This document shows, in pieces, positions 1 through 7,550 of a DNA stretch of 64,000 nt (the first letter of the stretch is position 1; each line of letters starts with the position of its first letter). The notes beneath the pieces were generated by a model. It was not told the origin of the DNA, did not search any database, and saw nothing but the letters and a program-made list of their open reading frames with translations. Source of the DNA: JBFWVD01 sp050246915. GTDB taxonomy: Bacteria; Actinomycetota; Acidimicrobiia; Acidimicrobiales; Ilumatobacteraceae. Location: contig JBFWVD010000013.1 in the NCBI GenBank assembly GCA_050246915.1, positions 25,327 through 89,326 of the forward strand, given 5' to 3'. Made by a program: the position numbers and the translations under genes.

Positions 1-98
1 CATCCCGATTGGCGCAGAGCCAGGGCCACCGATCCGCCGATGAGGCCGAGCCCGACGATGTTGGCGCGGCGGGCAGGCGGGACGGGGTCGCTGGACAC
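1..98 (-). CDS. tyrA: Prephenate dehydrogenase, N-terminal fragment
   Basis: Only the first 32 or so codons lie in the window; the rest runs off the left edge. Read on the minus strand from a GTG at 98, the peptide contains ANIVGLGLIGGSVALAL, the GxGxxG dinucleotide-binding start typical of TyrA, which converts prephenate to 4-hydroxyphenylpyruvate with NAD(P). The upstream gene on the same strand encodes a chorismate mutase, which supplies prephenate, so the two form a tyrosine-biosynthesis pair. A tandem repeat block separates them. The start is inferred; the frame stays open somewhat further upstream into the repeat. Confidence 0.8.
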   Translation of the reverse strand, partial: MSSDPVPPARRANIVGLGLIGGSVALALRQSG

Positions 99-120
99 GT
101 CGGACGACTGTATCGAGTCT

Positions 121-246
121 GTTTCGCCGAGTCCGCTCCGCTTTCTCGGCTCAAGGGGTGGCTGTTTCGCCGAGTCCGCTCCGCTTTCTCGGCTCAAGGG
201 GTGGCTGTTTCGCCGAGTCCGCTCCGCTTTCTCGGCTCAAGGGGTG
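121..246. repeat. 43-bp tandem repeat, three copies, spanning a stop codon
   Basis: Copies lie at 121-163, 164-206 and 207-246; the last lacks 3 bp. On the minus strand each unit holds TTGAGCCGAGAAAGCG, then GAGCGGACTCGGCG, so GCCGAG and CTCGGC can pair as a hairpin. The TGA in the rightmost copy is the stop codon (239-237) of the chorismate mutase-VOC gene, and the bases just before it (CACCCCT) are repeated with each unit. The block fills the gap to tyrA. A near-identical core sits at 62351-62476 after another gene. Confidence 0.95.
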
Positions 247-1025
247 TCGGCGGCGTCCATGGCCTCGGAGAGCTCTCGGACGTTCTCTCCGTCGAAGCGG
301 GACCGCTCGCCGGTCCGGCTCACGAAGCCGAGATGGATGCCGGCCGCGTCGTCGCGCAGGGTGAAGAAGTTCTCGAGACCGTTCGATCCGGTGACCACGT
401 CACTGAGCAGCGGCACGCCCGCATCGACCAGCGCCTGGCGGACATATCCGGCGTTGAGGACCTCGATGGCCAGGTGCTGCACGCCCGGGCCGTGGTCGGC
501 GAGCCAGCGTGCCGTGGCTCCGGTGGCGTCGGTGGGGGCGGCCAGCACGACGGTCACTCCCCCGGCGTCGACGACTGCCGAGTTGTGCCCGTTCGCGGTA
601 CGCCGCTCGGTGAGGCGGAAGCCGAGTCGGTCCACGAAGAACGACACGGCGGCGTCGAGATCGGCGACGGCAACGGCGACGTGATCGATGCGACATGCGG
701 CGGTGTCGAGCGCCGTGGTCGGCGCCGGTCGGCGTTCGATGGCGTCGGCGGCGGGTGGATCGAGGTGGGTCTCGATGCGATGGGTCTCGGCCAACACCAC
801 ACGGAACAGCTGCTCGGCGAACTCGGGCTCGACGCCGGCCGCGTCGGCCCAGCCCATGCGGCTGATGAGGACGTCACGCACCCGGTCGGGCTGGATGACG
901 GTGATGCCGGCGGCTTCCTTGGCCTCGGCGACCTCACGACAGATGGCGAGACGTTCGGCCACCACCGCGATGATCTGGCGGTCGAGCTCGTCGATGCGTG
1001 CCCGGAGCTCGGGGAGGGAGCGCAT
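237..1025 (-). CDS. Chorismate mutase fused to a VOC (glyoxalase-like) domain
   Basis: 262 residues. Residues about 1-90 are an AroQ-type chorismate mutase helix bundle (LRARIDELDRQII, then AERLAICREVAEAK), converting chorismate to prephenate. Residues about 112-240 form one VOC domain resembling the C-terminal half of 4-hydroxyphenylpyruvate dioxygenase: H115 in IDHVAVAV and H184 in VQHLAIEV fit metal ligands. The third position, usually Glu before the final I-I-Q-R, seems to be Gly (GIHLGFVSR), so the metal site may be incomplete. It lies directly upstream of tyrA on the same strand. The mutase assignment is firm; the VOC substrate is unknown, perhaps a regulatory or 4-hydroxyphenylpyruvate-related role. 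Confidence 0.85.
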   Translation of the reverse strand: MRSLPELRARIDELDRQIIAVVAERLAICREVAEAKEAAGITVIQPDRVRDVLISRMGWADAAGVEPEFAEQLFRVVLAETHRIETHLDPPAADAIERRPAPTTALDTAACRIDHVAVAVADLDAAVSFFVDRLGFRLTERRTANGHNSAVVDAGGVTVVLAAPTDATGATARWLADHGPGVQHLAIEVLNAGYVRQALVDAGVPLLSDVVTGSNGLENFFTLRDDAAGIHLGFVSRTGERSRFDGENVRELSEAMDAADTP

Positions 1026-1140
1026 GCCGCCTTGCTACCACAGGGAACGGCGATGCCCCATGAACCTGGCGCCCGGCATCGGTTGGGAACTTGTTCATTG
1101 GTCGGGCGAAACTTGCAGCAACTGTCACCAGGAGGTCGTC

Positions 1141-1935
1141 GTGCCCGTCTCATCTCTGTTCGACGTCGAGGGGAAGACCTACGTCATCACCGGAAGCACT
1201 TCGGGCATCGGGCTCATGATGGCCCGGGGTCTCGTCGAGCTCGGAGCAACGGTCGTCGTCACCTCCCGCAAGGCCGACGCCTGCGCCTCGGTCGAAGAGG
1301 AACTCTCGAAGGTCGGCAGCTGCATCGCCATCCCCTCCGATGTGTCGAGCGAGGACGGGTGCCGCGCGCTGCGCGACGCGGTTGCCGATCGGGTCGGCAA
1401 GGTGGACGTGCTCGTCAACAACGCCGCCAACACTTGGGGTGCGCCGCTGGCCGATCAGGACACCAAGGCCTGGAATCGGGTGTTCGACCTGAACGTGGCC
1501 GGCTCGTTCCATTGCGCCAAGTTCTTCCGCCCGATGCTCGATGAGTCATCGAAGGACGGCGATCCCAGCCGCATCATCATGTTCTCGTCGGTCACCGCAC
1601 TGGCCGTGCCCGAGGACGAGACGTACGGCTACACCGCGTCGAAGGCCGCGCTGTTGCACCTCACCAAGCACCTCGCCCGTCGTCTGGCGCCGAAGATCAC
1701 CGTGAACTGCATCGTGCCCGGCGCGTTCCCGTCGCGCATGATGAAGTTGGCCTTCGAACTCAAGGCCGACGAGATGGCCGACTCGGCGCCGATGAAGCGC
1801 ACCGGCACCCAGGACGATGCCGTCGGAGCGTTGGTGTTCCTCACGTCTCGGGCATCGTCGTGGATCACTGGTGAGCACCTCCTCGTCGATGGCGGCGCGG
1901 TGAACTGCATCAGCTCGGGTAAGGCCAACGAATGA
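1141..1935 (+). CDS. Short-chain dehydrogenase/reductase
   Basis: 264 residues from the GTG at 1141, which follows GGAGG at 1131-1135. The frame is open far upstream, but that part overlaps the antisense mutase gene and has no SDR homology. Classical SDR features are visible: TGSTSGIG at 17-24 for NAD(P) binding, NNAAN near 93, a serine at about 149-150, and Y164 with K168 in GYTASK. The C-terminus has the usual SSWITGEHLLVDGG. The substrate cannot be read from sequence. It overlaps the next gene by 4 bp (ATGA), so the two are probably co-translated. Confidence 0.9.
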   Translation: MPVSSLFDVEGKTYVITGSTSGIGLMMARGLVELGATVVVTSRKADACASVEEELSKVGSCIAIPSDVSSEDGCRALRDAVADRVGKVDVLVNNAANTWGAPLADQDTKAWNRVFDLNVAGSFHCAKFFRPMLDESSKDGDPSRIIMFSSVTALAVPEDETYGYTASKAALLHLTKHLARRLAPKITVNCIVPGAFPSRMMKLAFELKADEMADSAPMKRTGTQDDAVGALVFLTSRASSWITGEHLLVDGGAVNCISSGKANE

Positions 1936-2627
1936 TCGACATCACGCCCATGGATGATCCATGGCATCTCGACTTCGCTGATCTCGACAGCGAGCCGATG
2001 CATTATCGCAACTACGCGGTGCGGGCTTTCCGCCTCTCCCCGAGTCAATTCTTGTTGCGCGGCGTGGTCGACGATCGCAAGGCGGGCAAGAACTGGGTCC
2101 CTTGGGACGACCGGCCGATGGTCATCCATCACATGGTCCTCGACATGGTGGTCTCCTACCCGGGCCTGGTGATCGAGTCGGCCAAGGCAGTGGTGGATCA
2201 GCATCCACAACCCCACTGTCCATCGATCGAACCGCATTACCAAGGACTGGTCGGGCTCTCCATCGCTCGTGGCTTCACCCACAAGGTGCGCGAACTGTTC
2301 GGTGGACCGAAAGGGTGCACGCACGTGACGGCGCTGGTGCAGGCCATGGCGCCGGTGGCCATGCAGGCGACGTGGGGCATGGACCAGATGAACCGTCGCG
2401 ACGCGTTCGCCGCCGAGGGACACGACGTCGAGCGGGAGATGCTCCCGCCGCGTAGTACTGAGGATCGAGTGCACTCGTCGATGCGTTCGATCAACACCTG
2501 TCACGTGTTCGCCGAGGACGGCTTGTACGTGAGCCGGTTGCGACAGGGCATCGCCAACCCCGTGCCGCTCACCGTGCAGCGCCGCTTGGCTGAGCACGGT
2601 CTGGCTCCCGAGACGTTCAACGAGTAG
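1932..2627 (+). CDS. DUF2889 family protein
   Basis: 231 residues, starting at an ATG that overlaps the SDR stop. The middle carries GLVGLSIARGFTHKV, then LFGGPKGCTHVTAL, the Gly-Cys-Thr-His core I associate with DUF2889, plus an N-terminal H-Y-R-N stretch. No signal peptide or membrane segment is seen, so it is presumably cytosolic. DUF2889 has no settled biochemical role that I know; its pairing with an SDR hints at a shared catabolic step. One 16-bp dyad (2044-2059) lies within it. Confidence 0.8.
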   Translation: MIDITPMDDPWHLDFADLDSEPMHYRNYAVRAFRLSPSQFLLRGVVDDRKAGKNWVPWDDRPMVIHHMVLDMVVSYPGLVIESAKAVVDQHPQPHCPSIEPHYQGLVGLSIARGFTHKVRELFGGPKGCTHVTALVQAMAPVAMQATWGMDQMNRRDAFAAEGHDVEREMLPPRSTEDRVHSSMRSINTCHVFAEDGLYVSRLRQGIANPVPLTVQRRLAEHGLAPETFNE

Positions 2628-2696
2628 CTGTTCCGCCCACCCCAACGTTGCACGCCGCTGGTCGACGCCGACCCATCGAGAAGCTCCGAGCGTTGA

Positions 2697-2711
2697 GATC
2701 GCTCAGCGATC
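2697..2711. terminator. Short inverted repeat between convergent genes
   Basis: GATCGCT and AGCGATC flank a single C, in the gap between the DUF2889 gene and the convergent rluB. There is no T-run. It may act as a bidirectional terminator or be incidental. Confidence 0.3.
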
Positions 2712-2740
2712 ACAACCTTCGAAACTTCCGGCAGGGAGAC

Positions 2741-3541
2741 TCAGGCCCGCGGCGGCAGATCCACGGGCGGCGAATCGACCGGGCTCACGGCTGCTTGCAG
2801 TGCGCGCACCTCACTCTGGTCGAGTTCACGCCACTGCCCGGGCTTCAACTGGGTGTCGCGCAGCGGGCCGATGCGGGTGCGCACCAGACGGATGACCGGA
2901 TGACCGACGGCCTCGCACATCCGTCGAACCTGACGATTGCGCCCTTCGTGGATGACCAGCCGCAACAGATCTGGCGCCTGCAGCGAGACCTTGGCCGGGG
3001 CGGTGATTCCGTCCTCCAACTCGACCCCGGTGCGCAGCGTGCGCAGCGTCGCCTTCGTCGGCTCGCCGGAGACCTGCACGAGGTACTCCTTGTCCACCCC
3101 GAAGCTGGGATGGGTGAGGCGATGGGTCAGCTCCCCATCATTGGTGAGCAGCAGCAAGCCTTCGGTCTCGAGGTCGAGCCGTCCCACCGGGAACACGCGC
3201 GGTTCCGGCGGCACCATGTCAACCACAATTGCGCGACCATGGGTGTCGGCCGCAGTCGTGACAACACCTGCAGGCTTGTTCAGCAGGTAGTAGACGAGCC
3301 CGGGCTTCACGCTGACGCCCTTGCCGTCCACCTCGACCAGATCGGTCTCGATCTCGACCCGGCGGCCCAGATCGGCCACTTGTCCGTTCACGCTCACCCG
3401 CCCATCGGCGATGAGTTCCTCACAGGCCCGGCGGCTGCCATAGCCGAGGCGGGCCAGCACCTTCTGGAGCCGCTCCCCCGGTGCGTTGTGGTCGTAGTCG
3501 CCGAGGCCAGAAGTGCGAAGCGGAGGACGTCGATCGACCAC
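2741..3541 (-). CDS. rluB: 23S rRNA pseudouridine synthase RluB-type
   Basis: 266 residues. An S4 RNA-binding domain occupies about 24-70 (ERLQKVLARLGYGSRRACEE). The RsuA-family catalytic motif GRLDLETEG is at 120-128 with the nucleophilic Asp at 123, followed by LLLLTNDGELTHRLTHP. The family isomerises a uridine of 23S (RluB) or 16S (RsuA) rRNA; the RluB choice rests on the scpA-scpB-rluB gene order common in Gram-positives. It starts 3 bp after the scpB stop, so translation is likely coupled. One 16-bp dyad is at 3218-3233. Confidence 0.9.
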   Translation of the reverse strand: MVDRRPPLRTSGLGDYDHNAPGERLQKVLARLGYGSRRACEELIADGRVSVNGQVADLGRRVEIETDLVEVDGKGVSVKPGLVYYLLNKPAGVVTTAADTHGRAIVVDMVPPEPRVFPVGRLDLETEGLLLLTNDGELTHRLTHPSFGVDKEYLVQVSGEPTKATLRTLRTGVELEDGITAPAKVSLQAPDLLRLVIHEGRNRQVRRMCEAVGHPVIRLVRTRIGPLRDTQLKPGQWRELDQSEVRALQAAVSPVDSPPVDLPPRA

Positions 3542-3544
3542 CGC

Positions 3545-4486
3545 TCAGCCCGCGTCCGGCGACGACGGCGGTTCAGGCGGGTCGAACGCTTCGATGGGAT
3601 CCATCACCTCAGGAGACACCATCGGGTCCGGTGACGCAAGCTCGGTGGTCTCGCCCTCCTCCGCGGCAACCTCATCTGCCTCAGCTGCGCTCTCGACCGC
3701 CTGTCGCGGAGCGAACGACTGGGGTGGGTAAGACGGTGTTGCCGCCGGTTTCGGTGCCGGCGACGCGGGCTCGATGCGCAGCCCGTGCTCGAGCGCCTCG
3801 ACCACGTCGGCGCCGGGCACGAACGCGGCGATGGGCGGCAACTGCGACAGCGAGTCGAGGCCGAGTCGCTCGAGGAAAGCCGATGTCGTACCCCATAGGA
3901 CGGCCTGACCAGGTCCAGGATCCTTGCCGGTCGGTGAGACGTAGCCGCGCTGCTGCAAGGTGCGGAGCACACCGTCGGGATCGACACCTCGGATCGAGGC
4001 GATCTGGGCCCGGCTGATCGGTTGCTTGTAAGCGACGATGGCCAACGTCTCGAGCGCTGCGGAGCTGAGACGCGACGTCTGGCCCTCCAGCACGAAACGC
4101 TCCACGTACGGGGCGCAATCGGGATGGGATTGGAAGCGATAGCCACCGGCAACCCGAGCCAGCTGGAACCCGCGCTGGTCGGCCGTGTAGCAGCGGGCCA
4201 GATGGGTGGCGATCTGCTCGACCTCTGTCTGCGAGATCTCGAGGAGTTGGGCCAGCAGCTGAGGGTCGACCGGCTCTGACGCCACCATCACGATCGACTC
4301 GAACGCTCGGATCGCCTCGACCGTGATGTTCGTGGCGGGGACATCGGTCAGATGGAGCTCGTCGCAAGGCTCTGTGAGATCGACGTCATCGTCAATCTCG
4401 GTTGACGCATCGCTGATGTCGACCTCGTCGGCGGAGCGATCGTCGGGCACGACGGGATCAGGGGTATCACGCTCTTCGTCACTCAT
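3545..4486 (-). CDS. scpB: Segregation and condensation protein B
   Basis: 313 residues, longer than the usual 180-220. The conserved winged-helix core spans roughly 55-215 (IRAFESIVMVASEPVDPQLL; SAALETLAIVAYKQPISRAQ; IRGVDPDGVLRTL). It is flanked by an acidic N-terminal tail rich in Asp and a Pro/Ala/Glu-rich C-terminal tail of about 90 residues, both probably disordered. ScpB joins ScpA and SMC in the bacterial condensin complex. It lies between scpA and rluB on the same strand with gaps of 3 bp on each side. Confidence 0.95.
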   Translation of the reverse strand: MSDEERDTPDPVVPDDRSADEVDISDASTEIDDDVDLTEPCDELHLTDVPATNITVEAIRAFESIVMVASEPVDPQLLAQLLEISQTEVEQIATHLARCYTADQRGFQLARVAGGYRFQSHPDCAPYVERFVLEGQTSRLSSAALETLAIVAYKQPISRAQIASIRGVDPDGVLRTLQQRGYVSPTGKDPGPGQAVLWGTTSAFLERLGLDSLSQLPPIAAFVPGADVVEALEHGLRIEPASPAPKPAATPSYPPQSFAPRQAVESAAEADEVAAEEGETTELASPDPMVSPEVMDPIEAFDPPEPPSSPDAG

Positions 4487-4489
4487 GGC

Positions 4490-5266
4490 TCAACCCTCGT
4501 AGCTGTCGACGAGGTCACCGACGTGGATGGCATCGGCGCCGCCCAGCCAGTTGATCTCGATGTCGCCGAAGCGCTCGACCTGATCGAGCTCGACGTAACC
4601 CTGCTTGTACAGCTCCAAGATGGCCAGGAACCGAACGATCACCTCAACCCGCTCGGTGAGCCCCGAACACAGACGACGGAACCCGATGCGTCCCACGCGT
4701 GGCAGCTCGTCGGCCAGTTCGGCGACCGCCTCGGCCACCGTCAGCTTGATGGGCGTGACGTGATGGAGGTTGACGCTCACCACGGGCTTGGGCGTGACGG
4801 CTCGGAGGTACGCGCGGCGCAGTCGTTCTGGATCCATGCCGTCGAGTGGGTCGACGGTGAGCCCCATGAACTGTTCCTCGGGGCCCGTTTGGCGGGGGAA
4901 CGAACGTGAGGCGTCGAGCTGGATCTGTGCCAACACCGCAGCGACGTCCTTGAACGTCTTGCAGTCGAGCAGGCGGGCGAGCAGGAGATCCCGCTCCTCC
5001 CAGAGCGACAGCTCGTCGTCGAGATCGATGTCCTCGCGTCCGGGCAGCAGGCGGCGGGCCTTGAGTTCGACCAGCGTGGCGGCGATGAGCAGGAACTCGG
5101 TGGCCAGCTCCAGATCGAGCGCCTGCAGCTTCTCGAGCTCGATGAGATAGGCGTCGACGATGCGGGACAGCGAGACCTCGTACAGGTCGACCGTGTCGTT
5201 CAGGATCAACTGGAGGAGCAGGTCGAACGGTCCGTCGTACACGGGGGTGTGCACATCGACTGCCAT
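4490..5266 (-). CDS. scpA: Segregation and condensation protein A (kleisin)
   Basis: About 258 residues from the ATG at 5266, chosen because the protein then begins MAVDVHTPVYDGPFDLLLQL, the standard ScpA start; an upstream in-frame ATG at 5314 would add 16 untypical residues. The N-terminal SMC-binding part includes FDLLLQLILNDTVDLYEVSL and ATEFLLIAATLVELKARRLLPG. The C-terminal winged helix ends with RFLAILELYKQGYVELDQVERFGDI. It is the kleisin bridging the SMC heads and the first gene of the scpA-scpB-rluB operon. Confidence 0.93.
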   Translation of the reverse strand: MAVDVHTPVYDGPFDLLLQLILNDTVDLYEVSLSRIVDAYLIELEKLQALDLELATEFLLIAATLVELKARRLLPGREDIDLDDELSLWEERDLLLARLLDCKTFKDVAAVLAQIQLDASRSFPRQTGPEEQFMGLTVDPLDGMDPERLRRAYLRAVTPKPVVSVNLHHVTPIKLTVAEAVAELADELPRVGRIGFRRLCSGLTERVEVIVRFLAILELYKQGYVELDQVERFGDIEINWLGGADAIHVGDLVDSYEG

Positions 5267-5530
5267 GGGCCGCCACCCTACCCGTCCAAATGACACCGAT
5301 GGAACTCGCCCCACCTGGTCGGCCGCTCGAGCTCACCGCAACGGGACGGTCGTCCGATACACCCGACAAGGACTGCGCAGGGGCGTACTGCCTGGCACAG
5401 TCGTTGATCCATTGCTACGTTCCCCCGGCTGCCCAGGGTCGAACCGCGAGTCGCGGTCCAGCGCAGGGCGTCGTCCGTCTCGGTTTTCGGCGAGCACGTC
5501 GGACGGACGGGCCGGGAAGGAAACCAGATC

Positions 5531-6391
5531 GTGGCACTTCACAAACTCATCGCAACGGGCAAGCAATCGCTCAAACACCTCGTTGATGCCATGGACCGTC
5601 CGGCGCTACGACCGGTCGTCGGCGTCGCGGCCACGGGATGGGCGACGGCTCGCTATCGCCGCTCGTGCCGTGTCCGGTGGGCCGATGGCATGTGGACCCA
5701 CACCTATTCCGATCTCACGATCCCCGGCCAACCGCCGGGCCGAGCACCATCGCCGGAGAAGTTCCTCGCCGAGGTGGACGAGGTCTTCACCTATGCCTAT
5801 CGGGTCAAGCCCGGTGATGTGGTGTTCGATGTCGGCGCCGGCATCGGGGCGGAGACCCTCGCCTTCTCGCGTGCCGCGGGGCCCACGGGCAAGGTCGTGT
5901 CGATCGAAGCGCATCCGGGAACGTTCGCGATGCTGCGGTCCCTGTGTCAGTTGAACGGTCTCGGCAACGTGACCCCGCTCGACATCGCCGCTGCCGACGC
6001 CGAGGGCGAGTTGATCATCACCGATGTCACCGATCACGTGACGAACTCGGTGATGAGCAATGACGCGACCGACGGTGCACGGGTGAAAGCCCGTCGACTC
6101 GACGCTGTGGCTGAGGAGTTGGGCGTCGACCACATCGACTTCCTGAAGGTCAACATCGAAGGCGCCGAAGTGCTGGCGCTTCCCGGCATGGGCTCGCTCA
6201 TCGACCGGACCGCCAACGTCTGCATCTCCTGCCACGACTTCCTCGCCGATCAGGGCGGCAGCGACGCCATGCGGACCAAGGCGTTCGTCCGTGGATTCCT
6301 CACCGATCATGGGTTCGCCGTGATCTCTCGTGATGACTCCCCCAAGCCGTGGATCCGTGACTATCTGTACGGGGCTCGAAGCTCTGCCTGA
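5531..6391 (+). CDS. FkbM family methyltransferase
   Basis: 286 residues from a GTG at 5531 with a GGGAAGGA ribosome site just upstream. The SAM-binding motif VVFDVGAGIGAETLAF starts near 97, followed by VVSIEAHPGTFAML, and the late motif IDFLKVNIEGAEVLALPG matches the FkbM family (Pfam Methyltransf_21). Such enzymes O-methylate sugars or small molecules; the acceptor is not evident. The N-terminal 60 residues are basic without a clear membrane segment. It stands alone, divergent from scpA across a 264-bp gap. Confidence 0.88.
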   Translation: MALHKLIATGKQSLKHLVDAMDRPALRPVVGVAATGWATARYRRSCRVRWADGMWTHTYSDLTIPGQPPGRAPSPEKFLAEVDEVFTYAYRVKPGDVVFDVGAGIGAETLAFSRAAGPTGKVVSIEAHPGTFAMLRSLCQLNGLGNVTPLDIAAADAEGELIITDVTDHVTNSVMSNDATDGARVKARRLDAVAEELGVDHIDFLKVNIEGAEVLALPGMGSLIDRTANVCISCHDFLADQGGSDAMRTKAFVRGFLTDHGFAVISRDDSPKPWIRDYLYGARSSA

Positions 6392-6409
6392 CCACATCTG
6401 TGGATGTGG
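6392..6409 (+). terminator. Hairpin just after the FkbM gene
   Basis: CCACATC (6392-6398) pairs with GATGTGG (6403-6409) across a TGTG loop, starting immediately after the stop codon. There is no T-run, so it may be a weak terminator or an mRNA end stabiliser. Confidence 0.4.
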
Positions 6410-6481
6410 AACCCAACTCACAGGCAAGTCACAGGGTTGTGCTCCTTCCAATCCACAGGGCATGTGGCGCACAGTGGATCC

Positions 6482-6673
6482 ATGAGCTTCTTGGTGATCT
6501 TGAACAACGACGACGTCGAGAAGATCGACGGCGCTGACGCCTATCAACAAGAGGGACCGCTGACCACGTTCTTCCGTACCTCCCCCGGTCGCAATGTGGT
6601 CGACTGCTGGGCCACTCGACTGGCCAGCTTCCGCACCGCCGACATCCGCAAGATCCGCCTGGCCGCGTCCTGA
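6482..6673 (+). CDS. Small conserved-looking protein of unknown function
   Basis: 63 residues from the ATG at 6482: MSFLVILNNDDVEKIDGAD, then a middle part with TTFFRTSPGRNVVDCWATRL and a basic end (DIRKIRLAAS). The codon pattern looks coding and the start is clean. No motif is recognised and there is no signal peptide. It lies alone between the FkbM gene and a hydrolase gene. It could be a small regulatory or binding protein. Confidence 0.5.
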   Translation: MSFLVILNNDDVEKIDGADAYQQEGPLTTFFRTSPGRNVVDCWATRLASFRTADIRKIRLAAS

Positions 6674-6730
6674 CCCGTCGCCGCTCGGACGCCCTCTGCT
6701 TCGAACGCGCCGCCGTCCGATCCGCTCCGA

Positions 6731-6782
6731 CCTGCGGCAGCCCTGCGGTGCTCTGCCCTGCGGCAGCCCTGCGGTGCTCTGC
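6731..6782. repeat. 26-bp direct repeat, two perfect tandem copies
   Basis: Copies at 6731-6756 and 6757-6782 are identical; each begins CCTGCGGCAGCCCTGCGG. The word CCTGCGG occurs twice within each copy, so a shorter duplication probably came first. It lies in the 202-bp non-coding gap between the small protein gene and the hydrolase. Confidence 0.9.
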
Positions 6783-6821
6783 CGAACTCTGGAGCCTGCG
6801 TCGCGCATACGTGTACTCCCG

Positions 6822-6851
6822 CTCCAGTCTGGCGCCCACGCCAGACTGGAG
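6822..6851. promoter_or_regulatory. Perfect 11-bp inverted repeat before the hydrolase start
   Basis: CTCCAGTCTGG (6822-6832) and CCAGACTGGAG (6841-6851) flank an 8-base loop. The hairpin ends 24 bp before the hydrolase ATG at 6876. It could terminate transcription from upstream or control the hydrolase mRNA; no T-run follows. Confidence 0.6.
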
Positions 6852-6875
6852 GGCGAGCCACTAGGTTCGGCGGTC

Positions 6876-7550
6876 ATGGCGAACCCGGTGGTGATGGTGC
6901 ACGGATGGGGCGGATCGTTCAAGCGGACCTGGCAGGAGCCAGGCTGGGAGGCGCTCCTCCAAGACGGCGGTCGTGAGGTCATCGGCGTCGACCTCCTCGG
7001 TCACGGCACCAACGACAAACCGCACGACGTCGAGTCGTACCTCGACCTCACCCCGGCCATCACCGCCGCCATCGCCGGGCATGATCAGATCGACGCTGTC
7101 GGCTTCTCGATGGGGGCAATGACCCTGCTGGCCCTTGCGTGCCGAGAGCCCGATCGGTTCGGTCGCCTCGTGCTCTGCGGTGTCGGCAACAACGTGCTCG
7201 AAGAACGAGAAGGCAACGAGATCGCCGCTGCCCTGCGCGGTGAACCCACCGACGACCGCACCGCGCAGCTGTTCGTGCAGTACGCCGAACAACCCGGCAA
7301 CGATCGCGAAGCGTTGCTGGCGGCCATCGAGGCCGAGCGGCCACGGCTCACCAAGGAGCAGTTGGCCAAGGTGTCGGCCAAGACACTGGTGGTCATCGGG
7401 GACAAGGACTTCGCCGGACCCGGCGAGCCGTTGGCCGAGGCGATTCCTGGGGCGCAGCTCAAGGTGCTCCGCAACGTGGATCACTTCGCCACCACCGAGG
7501 ACTTCGGCTGCATCGACGCGGTGCTCGCCTTCCTCGACGCGCAAGCCTGA
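6876..7550 (+). CDS. Alpha/beta hydrolase
   Basis: 224 residues from the ATG at 6876. The N-terminus PVVMVHGWGGSFKRTW gives the oxyanion HGWGG; the nucleophile elbow is GFSMGAM, and late VIGDKDF and NVDHFATTEDF supply the usual acid and histidine positions. Residues encoded upstream in the same open frame cross the hairpin and 26-bp repeats and are not counted. The substrate is unknown; esterase or lipase is typical. It overlaps the next gene by one base (TGATG), indicating coupling. Confidence 0.85.
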   Translation: MANPVVMVHGWGGSFKRTWQEPGWEALLQDGGREVIGVDLLGHGTNDKPHDVESYLDLTPAITAAIAGHDQIDAVGFSMGAMTLLALACREPDRFGRLVLCGVGNNVLEEREGNEIAAALRGEPTDDRTAQLFVQYAEQPGNDREALLAAIEAERPRLTKEQLAKVSAKTLVVIGDKDFAGPGEPLAEAIPGAQLKVLRNVDHFATTEDFGCIDAVLAFLDAQA

